Below, in pieces: positions 35,550 to 48,208 of a stretch of 64,000 nucleotides of DNA. The position numbers were made by a program, and so were the translations under genes. This DNA comes from Hyalella azteca. Taxonomy: Eukaryota > Arthropoda > Malacostraca > Amphipoda > Hyalellidae. The stretch is taken from the NCBI RefSeq assembly GCF_000764305.2, contig NW_025939293.1, positions 62,001-126,000 on the forward strand, given 5' to 3'. The first letter of the stretch is position 1. Each line of letters opens with the position of its first letter. The notes under the pieces are model-generated. The model was not told the DNA's origin. It did no database searches and worked only from the letters and a program-made list of their open reading frames with translations.

Positions 35550-35746
35550 GTTAGTTAGTTTAGTGGCCCTATGATTACTAGCGCTTCAGCTGCTAAGCTA
35601 TCTCGCGCCGAATGTCACGTTGGGCATTATGGGCTAAGAACATATTGCATCACATGTATTCAGCGTTGATCAGATCATATACAGTCGAACATGTTTATTG
35701 CTCTCAGGTAACCCCCCCACGACAAGGGCGAGATGGCACGGGGGGG
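35550..35746 (-). mobile_element. Retroposon-like insertion with 13-bp target duplication
   Basis: TCGCGGTGAATTA occurs at 35537-35549 and 35747-35759. The insert has a GTTAGTTAGTTTAG tail at its left edge, so it runs on the minus strand. Near that tail, on the minus strand, is TAGCTTAGCAGCTGAAGCGC, a good tRNA A-box/D-arm match with no B box after it. The opposite end forms a C7/G7 hairpin (35711-35746). Confidence 0.6.
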
Positions 35747-36194
35747 TCGCGGTGAATTAATAAAGCAGGAAACATCGATGCCACTTTAGCCGGGGACAAA
35801 AATGTACTGCAAAAACGTGCAGTAAATATTGCTGGTGAAAGAGTTACACAAACTGCGAGTTGCTCGTATGTATATTTACGCTACTAGCAAAATGAATTCA
35901 AAATTTACTTGGTTGCGATACACGAATTATTGTATAATCACTTCAAAGTATTAAATTTTTGTAGGACAATCATACTGGAGGTGTGAAATTTAAAATGAAT
36001 ATATTTTATTGGTTCTTCAGCAGCGAAATTGACAAGACTAACTAAATGTTGCCAGCAAGCGAGCACCGTATATCCTAATTATAAAATTCAAAGCATCTCT
36101 AGATGTAACTCAGAAACGATCACGGTGCTAGCGAATTAAGTTACCGGGTCTGCAATTGGCTGGTTAATAACAATATAATATAATATAGTGCTTT

Positions 36195-36418
36195 CAGTTT
36201 TTAGTAGGCCGTAGGCATGTCGACGATTCTTAACATCGAAAAACATTCACTGCGTGTTGCGGTCTCGAACTCGCAACTCACTGCTTCAAAATTTCTTAGC
36301 TTAACCGCCCGGCCTCCTCGCCGATTCTAACCAGAAACTGACGCACAGAGCTGGGATCGAACCCGAGTCTCTCTGCTCCAATCCTGGTGCTCTGAACTGT
36401 AACCACTGGATTACAAGA
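36195..36418 (-). mobile_element. Dimeric tRNA-derived SINE, copy C
   Basis: Reverse-strand copy of the SINE at 26905 and 46793. The complement of GGGATCGAACCCGAG gives the first B box and that of GGTCTCGAACTCGCA the second; the tail begins at TAGTAGGCCGTAGGC. It has lost a few bases in the tail. Confidence 0.78.
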
Positions 36419-36429
36419 GTTAGATTGAC

Positions 36430-39045
36430 TGCCTGATTCACGAAGTGTTCTTTATTCTACGAGTACCGTGCCTTGAGAGTACAATGCTTGCAAGAAATAT
36501 TCCATTCTAATCAGCTAGTCTAACTCATAGCAAATGTTGATCGATGGACTAGGGCATCGAAACTTTATTTCAAACAGATGGATGGAATTTGTAAGGCCAC
36601 AGATAAGGAGGAAGGCTACGGCAATATGAACGAGTCACAGGAAAATATATTAATTGTCTTTTGAAATATGACGGAGTAAGATTATGCGATATTGAACTGT
36701 TCATAAATATTTTGGATGCAGAAGACACCCGAGGTCACATGGACGTAACACGAAAACCTTATACATCAATTAAAATCCGGTTGAGAACACAATACACTAA
36801 ATCATGAGAAAATCAAGAAGCAGACGGTATTTCCATAGGGTTGGGAATACATACAAAGCTAAAAACCAAAACCGCATACGACATACAAAAAAAAAGACTA
36901 AGCCAAGACTCTACTCAACTTGCAAGGTAATGTAGTTACAATCGTTGAGAGAACTTATTCATCGTTCTAAAATCCATAATACGTTGCAAACTAAGCAGAA
37001 CAAGATAAGGTTCTATTGAGATCATAGCGTATAGTAGCTCAAGCTAGAGTACAACCAGTTGAACAAAAAAAGAAATTGCTTGTTCAATACCACTGGAAAG
37101 GGAAAATATCATGGAAAATGTTTACTTGGAGCGAACTTATGTGTACGTAACATTGCACAAGCAGAGATGTTCTCAAGTTGGAATGATCCACAGGCAAGAG
37201 AAGAACAGAAATGTAGGAAGGGGCAAAATGTTATAATAGAGCTGCCAGCGACTGCATGAGCTAGCACGAGAGGACGCTTAACGAGAATAACTATTACATT
37301 AATAACCTGTAATTGTGTTGTGCAAGAAATGATGCAATAATAGTTCATATTTGAAAGCCAAAGACAACAATAGTCAGGGTAGAGTTAATGCAAAGTGAAG
37401 TGTGGAGGAATTGATCCAGCATCTTGTTCATTTCTTATGATTATAATAAATGTCTATAAACAGATCATATGTATCTTAACTTATAACGACAAACATTCTG
37501 AAATATTATAACCATTGGAAGTAATCACCTACCCATCTTATTTACATAGGAACAAAGAACAATACACTTAGCATAATGACTGAAGCGCAAGCATATGGAA
37601 GTTGTGACTACCTCATATAAACTAAAGGATATGCACCATGAAAGTTCCAGTAAAAAGGAGAATAAAATATAATTTTAAATATATCTACCTCAACTATTTT
37701 GGTGGCACAAGCATGAGTATCAAAATTGTCGAGCATTATAGCATGAACAGGGAATTAGAGAAGCTTGTTTTTGAACAAAAGAAATCCCATATGATTACTA
37801 TAAGTTTACTAAACTTTATAACAATACTTGTCTTTGAAATAATCTTAAAATATAATATAGGAATAATAGGAACAAAGGGTCCTATAAACTTTCTAGAGAT
37901 AAATTGATGTATTCTCATTCGTCTTTCTGGGCATGACTAGCATTCCTACATTGATAAATTATAGACAATTGATGGATACTCATAACAATCAACATAGATT
38001 TAAAAATAAAACGCATCAACTATGGTGGTTAGCAGAATTACATTGACCAAAAATGAAATTTACTTGGCATAAAGCTGTAGAAAAAGACACTTTTTAATTT
38101 GAGATACGAGCTTGCAATACGAAGTACGAGAACCTTTTTTATATCTTACTAATTTATCTAAAGAATTGGATATAACAACAAGCACCAGGTATAAGTTTAG
38201 AAAGGGACATTTGCCTGAAGAACAGGGCTTGGAGCAGCAATCGATGAACTAACTCATTTTATCACAGATATGTGGGAGACTGGCATAAAGTTGTTGTTAC
38301 CAATAAACTGTAATAATAAAGATGAAAATTGATTATGGATGCAATAAAGTTGATTCTTTAATAGCTCATTAACTTCACAGCATGAAGAAACCCGAGGACT
38401 GGTGGAATGATAAACTTGGTATTAAATCAACTGTAACACTCCATTGCTGTGTGTATGGGTGAATTTGATAATGCAGTTTAAAATCTGAGTTTATCTCATC
38501 AAAAATTAGGCTGATAGCCAGCACTGAATGTCATTCCAGGATACAACTGAAAATTTAATATACATAGGCATGAAATTATTTTTCCTTTATTCTATTTTGA
38601 TTTTTTTTTTTTTTTGCATTTAGCTAACAATATCACTGAGTAACATGGTACCAAATTACCCAGATCTATAGATAAAAAAGTTTAACAACCACTAAACAAC
38701 CTTTTGAAATTCTGGCATATTTGAAGTGGATGCAACATAAATAAAATTTAAATAGTCGAATATAATTTCTAATCTTGAATCTTTTTAACAAAGAGCAGAA
38801 AAAAAAGAATAACTTAGATAATGCTAATAAAATAGAATATATCTTGTTCATTATTTTTAGTACATTATGTCACTTCCATGCAGTTGAGAACCTAAATAAT
38901 ATGAGTTTAAAAATTTCTTTTTAAAGACAACACTTCTGAACAATCCAGTGTCTTGGAAGTAACACATGTACAATGAATTTCTAATTTTATTTTCAAATAA
39001 TAAAGAAAAATATTTTTCACAATTTTTTCAATATATCATAATTTA
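36430..39045. other. AT-rich stretch with coding-like but broken frames
   Basis: No intact gene. The plus strand has runs of coding-like text interrupted by stops: FSSWNDPQAREEQKC with IIELP near 37165-37250 followed in another frame by LHELARED, an 89-codon lysine/isoleucine-rich frame at 37638-37907, and AAIDELTHFITDMWETG near 38235-38290. None is recognised with confidence. A T-tract lies at 38602-38615. See findings for a tentative idea. Confidence 0.4.
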
Positions 39046-39049
39046 GCAA

Positions 39050-39560
39050 ATTATCAAAATTATTTATTCTGTCAACTGATTCAGGCATTTTCTCTGACTT
39101 AGTGACTTTATGCAGTTGTGCAAAATTTCAGATCGATTGGACTGGTCTTATAATATGAATTATAAGATTTGTAGCAGACGAAATTATTTTTCAATTTTTT
39201 TAACAATGAAAAAATTTTTTTAATTTATAAAATGATTTATTCTGTCAATTGATTTATGCATTGTATCCAACTTTACACAAGTGTGCAAAGTTTCAGTTCA
39301 GAACGATTGGACAGGTAGAAGTGTGTCAGATATCGATAATGAGATTTGTAGCTGACAAAATTCTTTTTATTTTTTTTTTTTTAATATTGAAAAAAAAAAT
39401 CATTTTTAAAATAATTTATTCTGTCAATCGATTCATGCATTGTCTTCAACTTTATGCAAGTGTGCCAAATTTCAGATAGATTGGACAGGTAGAAGTGTGT
39501 TAAATATTGATTATAAGATTTGTAGCAAACAGACAGACAGACAGACAGACAAACAAACAA
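39050..39560 (+). repeat. Three ~175-bp units ending in an (ACAG)n tract
   Basis: Three diverged copies share TTTATTCTGTCAA.TGATT, CAAAATTTCAGAT, GATTGGACAGGTAGAAGTGT and AAGATTTGTAGC. The last is followed by (ACAG)n and (ACAA)n at 39530-39562. Short tetranucleotide tails after a conserved unit are typical of RTE-type or SINE 3' ends; identity is tentative. Confidence 0.7.
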
Positions 39561-39739
39561 ACAACAAGAATTGAAGTTAAAGAGAAGTGTTGTAAAAGCA
39601 TTTTTTATCAGAAAAAACTGTTAAAAATCACTGTTTCTTAAGACATTATGCCATGTTATTAGCTCAAGAAAAAGTATTTAATGAAGCTGGCAGAATAATT
39701 AAGGATATAACATTATCCTCGTATGTTATATGATAGAGC

Positions 39740-42700
39740 TCAAGTATTAGGATGGGGCATTTTATATTCAGCAACAGTAAGTTGATAATGATAGAAGTCA
39801 TAGTATGCAGCCATGTGGAAGCCCATGTTTGTGAGCACAATGAGGTACTCAAGAAAAGCAAATGCCGTGTACATGCCGGGCTCGCAGTAGGTGTTGTGGC
39901 GATGGTAAAAATAAAGTGCCACCATGAAGCAAAATATGTTGGCAAACATCAGTTGTTTCTGCACAAACAAAAAATGTAATTAGACAAATAAATTATTTTC
40001 CTCATGAACACAATAAGGAGATTAGAAAGTAATGCGGTTTTAGTTCAAAGAAGCAGATGAGATACAAAATAATTCCTTTGTACAATCCATGATAAAAATT
40101 AGCATATGTTGAAGAGTATAAATGATAATTTAAATTTTATTGATGGTTAAGTTTCCACAAGCTTACCTTGATAGAGAATGCTCTGTGCTCGAGCAGAGAC
40201 ACAAACTGACGGGTGTTGTCTTTCAGAAGTAGACATGTCAGCAGCATGTACAGCTCAGAGCAAACCATGAACATAATGAAGAACAATTTATGCAGCTCAT
40301 AGTTCTCTCTAGATGATACAAATGACAAACCAAGAAGAGAAGAAACTTCAACCAAATTCAGGCATGTATAGATCTTCTGCAACACCTGTGGATGATGATA
40401 TTGAGAGAGTTCAAGTTTTGAGACAACTTTTGAAAATGCTTTTATATTTAAAAAATTATTATTAGAAAGTTTGGTATAATCATCAATGTACTTTATTAAA
40501 GCATTTTTATAGAGTATTAACTCTATATTATTAATTACATGACCCAAATTGAATAAGACAACTACATTCCTTTCAGCAACCATGTTGTTTCAACAGGATG
40601 ACATTCATTTATTAGGAACTGAAGAACTCTTATAATCTTAGAACTTTTCCAGTTTACATTCACAAGTCCTGTATCTGTAATAACACTATTATAAACTGCA
40701 TATAAAATTTAACATTGAACAACAGGCATCCAAAAATGTAATAAAATTCTACAAAAACACTATATATCATATGCTGTTATGTGCAGTGAATAAAGGCACA
40801 TAAATTCAAGCATTATAAGAGTCTGACCTGATATACAGGATGCTTGGGAAGTATTCTGTTCATGAAGGCAACATAGAGATAAGCTGCAAGGAATCGTGGA
40901 GCTGAATGAAGAGCCACAGCTGTCCGCCAAATGTAGCGTTGAGGTACAAACTCCCCAATAGCACTAGAGATGGATGGCAAGTAATTGGTCACCTGCAAAC
41001 ATGAATAAATTTCATTATATAAATTATAGAAAAAATTTCAATTTTAAACAGCTATAATAGATTAATTCTAAGCAACTATTCAATTTCATCAACTTTTGAT
41101 TTCACACTTTTTGAAATTTGTAAAGGAGACAAGCTCAGTTATTTTTTTCCTTAGTAATTTACAAATAATCTTCCCTTGAAAATGATCAAAATGGTTTACA
41201 TTTTATTCTACCTATAATAAATAATTCTAAATCATTTAATAGTAGTAGTAATTTTATCAAACTTTTCTGCTAATGGGTCAATTTTGAATATTGGGTAGAA
41301 GTTTCCCAAAATCATGGGTAAAAACCATTATTTGCAGGTGATTTTTGAAAATTACAGATAACAAAAAGCAATTTTTCTAATTCCCTACTAAATTAATGCC
41401 ATAGGAAGAGGTAAAATTTGCCAGATCCATGAGCAATTTTGTACAATTCATGAGCAGCTTCTGTTCAGTTTCCCAGTCAGGCTCATGGGGATCTAAATTC
41501 TTTGTTATGAATAGCAACAAGAAAGTCTCTTGTCCAAAGGACAGTTTCATCATTCAACTTGAAAATTGTTTCAGAGTTAGGATGTTTGTTTCATTAGAGC
41601 ACCAATTATCAGGCAGAATTCAAATAATGCAGGCAAATTTAAGAATTTATGGGCAATAGTTGAAAAATAGTGCAATTTTTGTGTACATAATGAAAAATAT
41701 TTTGTCATGGACAAAAAGCATGGGTACTTTTTTCACAGTTAGGCTTCTTATAAATTTTTCAGAATGATTAGAGCAGAGCAATTCAAATGTTTCTAGGGTA
41801 AACGCAGTATACACTGTATTCTGACACTTTAGGGAAGTAGCAAAATATGAATGGCTATAAAAAATACACCGTACGAGCAACTCAAGTTCTGTTTGCTTTA
41901 CTTCACTCTCAAAACACTGCACTACGCACCAACAATGAAACGTCACAAAATGTTGCCATATTTATTTAAAAGCCTTTAGAATACAAACCTACCAAATCCA
42001 TATATTCTGACACTGTGTATGACTAAATTTGGCATTTCGTGAGATTAATTCCGGCCGCGCTTCAAACTCTACTAATTTGTAATGCCGACACCCTTGTGTT
42101 GTATTGGAATACGACAGCTTGGAATTAGAACACTATTGAATATTGAACACTACTTAATTTGGCTTTTAATCAAGAGCTATTAAGCTTTTAATTAAGAAAA
42201 TTTTAATTTTTGCACACAGCTTGGAACGAGCTGTGTGTGTCTAAATCCTAGCGGTGTCAGAATTAGTTTTTATGCGTCTAAAACCGTCTCTTAACTTAAT
42301 CATCAATTAATTTTTTTACCACTTGAAATCAGCAAATACAAGTATACTTAAAGGATTTCTAATATACTCACAGACGTATTTAAAAGTCTCAAACCATAAT
42401 ATTCTTTCTACACAAACAGTTTATTACTATTTGGTACTTGGTAGAGCAAGGTCAACTATCTACTTTGACATATTTTGTGATGTTCTCACTGGGTGACGTG
42501 CACTGTCTCTCTTTACATCTCGACATTTTCCCGCCAAACAGCCCAAACCTAGTGTTTTGGCAATAGTATGACGCCGCTTGGCGCGCAAAAGTATGACGTC
42601 ACTATTTCAACCATCAACGAATGCATGGAACTAAGAAAAAACTTAATATAAAGGAAAAAAGTTGAGAAGTGTCAGTCTGTTGGAATTACCCACAATGTCA

Positions 42701-44049
42701 AAATATACCGCATTTACCCTATTTTAGGCTCAAGGCTGGCAACCTAATTGCTGTGGCTGCATGGCACAGTGCAAGTTGGCAACATTAGTGCATTTAGTGG
42801 CATTGATGATAAATTGGTAGGGTAAACCCGGTATATTCCGACATCGTGGGTAATTCCGTCACCTCTTTAGTTTTTCCTTTATATTAAGCTTTATTTTAGT
42901 TCCATGCGTTCATTGATGGTTGAAATGGTGGCCTCATACATTTGCGCGTCGAACTACTGCCAAACACTAGGTCTTGGCCATCTAGCGGGAAAATATTGAG
43001 ATCCAAAGAGATACAATGCACGCTACCCAGTGAGATCATTGAAAAATGTGTCAAATTTGACAGTTGACATGGCTCTACCAAATAGTGAATAACTGTTTGT
43101 ATAGGAAGAATATTATAGTTTGAGACTTTTAAATACGTCTGTGGACTGTGAATATATTAGGAATCCTTTAAGTATACTTGTATTTGCTGATTTCAAGTCG
43201 TAAATAAATTAATAGATGATTAAGTTGAGATGTTGGATTTAGACACATGAAAACTAATTCCAACACAACTTGAATTGGACACACACAGATCATTCAAAGC
43301 TTTGTACAAAAATTGAAATTTGCTTAATTAAAAGCCTAATAGCTGAGTTGCTGACGCGTAGTGAAGTGTTTTGAGAGTCATGTGAAGGCAAAAGAACTTG
43401 CATAACGCATACGGTTTTTTTTATAGTTTTTCATTTCTCGATGCGTCCTTAATGTGTCGGAATATACCGCGTTTACCCTAGTCATGTTTGAGTTTGACCA
43501 ACAAGATTTTTTGCAAATTTATAATATATAGGAATTTTACAATCTTGCCTCAAAAGTCTGAAAGACAAACTGAAAAAGTCTCACAGAGCTCAGGCCTCAC
43601 AAAGAGCCCATCTAAAATTTTAGGAAGATTTTTCAAAAATTGCAGCTGAAACTAATTAAACTAATTGTTTCTTTATTTTCCCATTGTAATATTTTTTAAT
43701 TCTGATAATAAAGCATCATGCAATTTAATTTCACTTTAATAAATTCACAAATTACTCAATTGATAAACTGATGGGAATAAATTAGGAGTGCAAACAAAAA
43801 TATAAAACTTACTCCACAGTGGGTAGCTGTTGACACATCAAAGTTATAACGAACAGAAAAATAAATACAAAAAATGAAAGCTCCGAGTGGAAGGGAGACG
43901 GTCACTAATGCTATTTTACGCATGTGAAGTCTCACTGCTACACCAGTCTTGTTATTATTAGATTCATTGCAGACATTGCGTTTAGTAAAAATTTCGTTCG
44001 CAGTAGTGTAGTCGTCACACAACAAGCTATTTGTTTCAGTTCCATCCAT
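39740..44049 (-). CDS. PGAP2: Post-GPI attachment to proteins factor 2 (GPI lipid remodelling)
   Basis: Four minus-strand exons: 44049-43813, 40992-40828, 40385-40167 and 39958-39740. All introns are phase 0 with GT/AG sites, giving 279 residues. PGAP2 is a Golgi multi-pass membrane protein (Frag1/DRAM/Sfk1 domain) needed for fatty-acid remodelling of GPI anchors; loss destabilises GPI-anchored proteins at the surface. Family text is clear: [18 protein letters not shown] (first membrane segment, about 44-64), [18 protein letters not shown] spanning exon 1-2, [18 protein letters not shown], then hydrophobic segments in exon 3 ([20 protein letters not shown]). Exon 4 has [19 protein letters not shown] and [13 protein letters not shown]. 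The N-terminal 40 residues are variable and carry possible N-glycosylation sites. Length is in the usual range for the family (about 250-315). Intron 1 (2.8 kb) holds an inverted transposon pair. No inactivating lesion is visible. Confidence 0.93.
41795..42720 (+). mobile_element. TA-flanked inverted-repeat element 1, in PGAP2 intron 1
   Basis: It starts TA|GGGTAAACGCAGTATAC and ends ATATACCGCATTTACCC|TA, about 925 bp, with inverted ends of about 25 bp and a TA duplication. It contains no transposase. Its left half is repeated at 45845-46400 and, in reverse, at 42820-43478. Confidence 0.8.
42820..43478 (-). mobile_element. TA-flanked inverted-repeat element 2, opposite orientation
   Basis: TA|GGGTAAACCCGGTATATTCC at the left and TCGGAATATACCGCGTTTAC with CC|TA at the right, about 660 bp. 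Internal blocks (for example AGTATACTTGTATTTGCTG) are the reverse complement of element 1, 100 bp away. An internal deletion of about 270 bp relative to element 1 is inferred from length. Confidence 0.8.
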
Positions 44050-45840
44050 CCCTGCAGCTTACTCAGCATATGATCTCTCATAGAAATGTTTTAATCACAA
44101 CAATAAAAATTGAAGACTCCAAAAAAATATCTTGAATATCATCCGAGCACTGAGCAGCCTTCTTCTTCTTCGGATCCGTTTTTTATAAGGACTGGGTTGT
44201 TCACCACCCACCGAGCAGCCTTTCCATTCAACCTAGCGTATACGGTTTGACACACTAAAGTTGACAGGGAAGGCCACAGAGAAGGACACGCAATCAGCAT
44301 GACAAATTTTATCGAAAGTAACTCAAGAATACCAGAAATATCATATACTAATCGAATGCAAATACTCTCTAATATGAGAATAGAATTAATTATCATATTT
44401 CGCATAAAAAACTAATAAAGTTATATACATATCAGTTTACTTCTATGATTTTTAAGGAATGGCTGTCGGTATTACTGCCATAACAGTAGGCATAAGGCAT
44501 AACTCCCCGCGATTTAAATGGCACGTACATCTGCCCATGATGATGTGCGGCTTTATTTATCTGGTGCAGCTTACAGTCTTGATGACTGTGTATTATCTGC
44601 AGATGACTATCTAAAAATAGGTGATTACATTTTTTTCTTTATATTCTGTATCGGGTATCTATATATCTTGATGACTATATTCTAATTGTAATTCACCTGT
44701 AGTGACCTATCTTGCACGTTGCACCTTGCACGTTTACAAAGGCACACACAATTCAAGAAACGCCCAATACATCACGTCAGTCCAAATTTTGATGCGAGTT
44801 CAATTGTTCTTGTATCTTTGTATGTGAATGTGCATATTTATTTCAGTCGTTTTAAATTTATGCATCATACGTTCTTTTTAATGCGTGTGTCTGTGTGTAA
44901 ACGTGCAAGATGGAATAGCTAACATTGGCAGGAATTCATTGATAGAGCCTAGTTAGAGGCACTGGCAAAGGAGAACATTTTTTGTTGCCCTTCCTCAAGC
45001 CTTCTTCAAGTTCATTTTTGAGTCCTATAGGCTATAGGTGAGGGGCCGTGACGTGAGTCGTGAGGCTAGCCTATAACTATAAATAGACTAGTGAGTATCT
45101 TGGATTAGCCTAGGTACTGCATGTGCATTATCATAAATAAATAAAAATGATTTAAATATTGAGTAGATAAGGGTATTGAGTATGAACTGATTCTAAAAAT
45201 TCTCTGGTTTGTAAGTGGCACAGCAGATAGTTTTTTAGACTCTCCCTCAAGTTCATTTTTGAGATTTGAGTCCTATTGGTAGATCAGTAAAGTATCTTGG
45301 ATACCAGCATTATCAGTTTATCATGCTTAAGAAATTGGTTTAAATCTTGAGTAAATGAGGAAATTGAAATGAACTGAGTCTGAAAAAGCCCTGGTTTGCC
45401 AGTTTCCACTATGTTAAATAAAATAAACTACTACCTATGATGGGCGGGCACAGGGGCCAGGGCACTGTTATCTTGTACAGATCACTGTTAACAGGTTTGG
45501 GTTCTCCCCAATTTTCCTATTTGTGCTAGAAACTTGCTTTTCAGTTTTGCTTTGAAAATGGATTGTTTCTATTGAAAGCTGGCAACATATAATTAGACAT
45601 ATTAGTGCTGGGGTGAGTGTGACAACCCTGACATAATTAATTGCCAATTACTTAAGAATTAGGCATTATGCTACCGTACTGTGCTACACCCTGACCAAGT
45701 CTCCAAGATTGGGAATTTCTTGGGAAATATCCTAAATCTAGAAAAATTCTTTGAAAAATTGATCTGAAAAATTAATGAATGATTACAAAACCATATAAAT
45801 ACTCTTTAAGGAATTTTTCATTGTTTTTCAAGATCTGCAA
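44050..45840. other. Region upstream of PGAP2, no further gene supported
   Basis: It should contain the minus-strand promoter and any non-coding first exon of PGAP2, but no core motif could be fixed. AT-rich with a local duplication of TTCATTTTTGAG...GAGTCCTAT text near 45010 and 45250. Confidence 0.45.
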
Positions 45841-45844
45841 GCTG

Positions 45845-46400
45845 GGGTGAATGCGGTATATTCCAACACATTAAGGACGTAGCAAGAAATGAATGGCTAT
45901 AAAAATATCACTTTATGCGCAACTTGAGTTCTGATTGGTTTACGTCACTCTCAAAACACCACACTACGCACCAGCAACAATGAAACGTCACAAACTGGTG
46001 CCATATTTATTTACCTAAAAGCCTTTATAATTCAAACCTACAAAATCCCTGAATTCCGATGCTCTGTGACTGTGTGACTAAATTAGGCATATTAGGAGAC
46101 TAATTCTGGCAGCACTTCAAACTCTATTAATTTGTAATTCTGGCGCTCTGTGTTAGAATTCCAACACCCTGTGTGAGCTGTATTAGAATATGACACAGCT
46201 TGGAACAAGCTTGATTAAGGAATTGTAATTTTTTAATTAAGCTTTTAACTAAGAGCTATTGAGTTTTTAATTAAGAAAATTTTGATTTTTGGACACAGCT
46301 AGGAATGAGCTGTGTGTCTAATTCCAAGCTGTGCCGGAATTAGTTTTTATGTGTCTAAAACCAGTGCTTAACTTAATCATCTATTAATTTATTTACACCT
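45845..46400 (+). mobile_element. TA-element family copy 3, partial
   Basis: It begins GGGGTGAATGCGGTATATTC and matches 41795-42340 in the same orientation over about 550 bp (for example ATGAATGGCTATAAAAA, CTCAAAACACCACACTACGC, CAATGAAACGTCACAAA). The right half and right end are absent. Confidence 0.78.
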
Positions 46401-46792
46401 GAACAAATTCTTTGAATACCAATAATATTTTCTATTGAAGTTAACTACACAATTCTGCAATAGAAAAAATCAAGATTAATATATATATATAGGTATAGGT
46501 ATATGTAGTTGGGTGGTTTTCATATGTTATGAAGAAATTTTTCCCAATTTTTAATGTCTCACTCTTAAAATTTGTTTCTTTTTTTATGAAAATACTGCAG
46601 AAAAAATATCGCCAATGATTTCAACATTTGCAGTACCGTATAGCTTGATCATCCATGATGGAGGTCAAAATTTGAAATATGGTTAATCAAGTAACTCCAG
46701 TACTGCAGTGATGGACTGGAATTAGACTAGTGCTTTGAGCTGAGACCAACTCAAATATTTTTGGTGGTTAAAGTGGTTAAACCTTTAACCAC

Positions 46793-47040
46793 TAGGGTGG
46801 CCTAGTGGTTAAAGTTTAGAGTACCAGGTTGGAGCAGAGAGGCGCAGGTTTGATCCCAGCTCTGTGCTCCAGTTTCTGGTCAGAATCGGCAAGGAGGCCA
46901 GGCGGTAAAGCAAAGCAAAATTGAAGCAGTGAGTTGCGAGTTCAAGCCCGCAACAAGCTGTGGATGTTCTGCAATGTTAAGAATTGGTGACAGGCCTACG
47001 GCCTAATAAACGCTGAAACTGCTATTGTTATTTATTTATT
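46793..47040 (+). mobile_element. Dimeric tRNA-derived SINE, copy B (best preserved)
   Basis: First unit: A box in GGTGGCCTAGTGGTTAAAG, B box GGTTTGATCCC (46848-46858). Second unit: GGCGGTAAAGC and GAGTTCAAGCCC (46938-46949). The tail is CAGGCCTACGGCCTAATAAA then CGCTGAAACTGCTATT followed by (TTAT)n. Two A/B-box pairs in one 240-bp element support a head-to-tail tRNA dimer. Confidence 0.82.
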
Positions 47041-47044
47041 ATTA

Positions 47045-48200
47045 TTTCAAAGCTTTAGACTTGGACATAGTTTGTTTGCTAATGGTAAAGCACATTTGAT
47101 ATTGACACATGCAGATTGATGAAGGAGGCATTATGATCCTTAATTAATTAATACCTTACTGTATTCTTTAACTAATGCAACTCTACATTCAGCATGAGCA
47201 TTCATTACATCTACAGATTTAATTGTATATATCTTTATTAGGTCTATAACATGTTCTCTTCATGTACCATTATATATACCATATACAATTGCTTATAAAA
47301 AATTGCCTATTTTATGAACATGATTGAATATAGCTGTAAGCAACTTCATTAAAATCAATAAGCAAATTTTCATGTGTTAACAAACTCTACCAATTTAAGT
47401 TTAGACCTGTAATGTACCTTATATTGATACTGCTATCAGTTACAAGCAGCAAGTTTAGTGCTGTATATCCTGAATGGCCTTCAGTGTTGTTTACAGTACT
47501 CTAGAAGTCAGGACTAGAGACTTCCTTTACAGTTTTGATGTCACAAGATTTCTTCTAAGGTTATTAAACCCTATAAAATTGCCAACAAAACATTACAGTT
47601 TTTAAAATATTTCAAATTCAACCATGTTACTTGACTTTGAAGATGCAATGTTTCATGAAAAATCAAGCTTGGCAATTTGATTTTTGGCTACAGTGATGAC
47701 TGATGAGGCTTAACATGCTGCAATAAAGAAAAACTTTAAGCTTACTGTATAAACTTGAGAACTTGACAGTTACTGTTCCTCAGATAAATAACCCACATTT
47801 TTTGGACACAATCTCTTGATGGCTGTTTTTTTATAGATGTGTATATCCATGTAATTTTAGAACCTCAAAACATAAAAGAAATTAACACAAGTCCTTAGCT
47901 TATTCTCTAAAACATGTTATATTCTGTAATGAAAAAAATATAGGTAGTCATTAATATTACAAGTTAAAACCCATGATGGAGTTCAAATATGTCATTGCAC
48001 AGCAAATCTCTCCATTACTGATTACAGTAATGGAGTATTTTTTTCTTCATACAGTATTTTGTAATGCCCTTACAATGCATGCTCCTCTTTAGGTATTATA
48101 AGAGTATATGAATCCATATCAGTGAATGTTATGAATTATTACACCATTTTAGGCACCATGAAGACAAATTTTAGATAATTTGTACACTTCCAACAATCAA
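47045..48200. other. AT-rich intergenic, nothing recognised
   Basis: No open frame of note, no repeat and no RNA gene could be supported between the SINE and the first large minisatellite. Confidence 0.5.
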
Positions 48201-48208
48201 CATTGCCT

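Noticed and set aside
39530..39562. (ACAG)n as an independent microsatellite
   Set aside because: It directly ends the third unit of a 175-bp repeat and is better read as the tail of that element.
44139..44405. 88-codon minus-strand frame upstream of PGAP2 as an alternative first exon
   Set aside because: No family resemblance and no clear donor leading into PGAP2; the start at 44049 already gives a plausible N-terminus.
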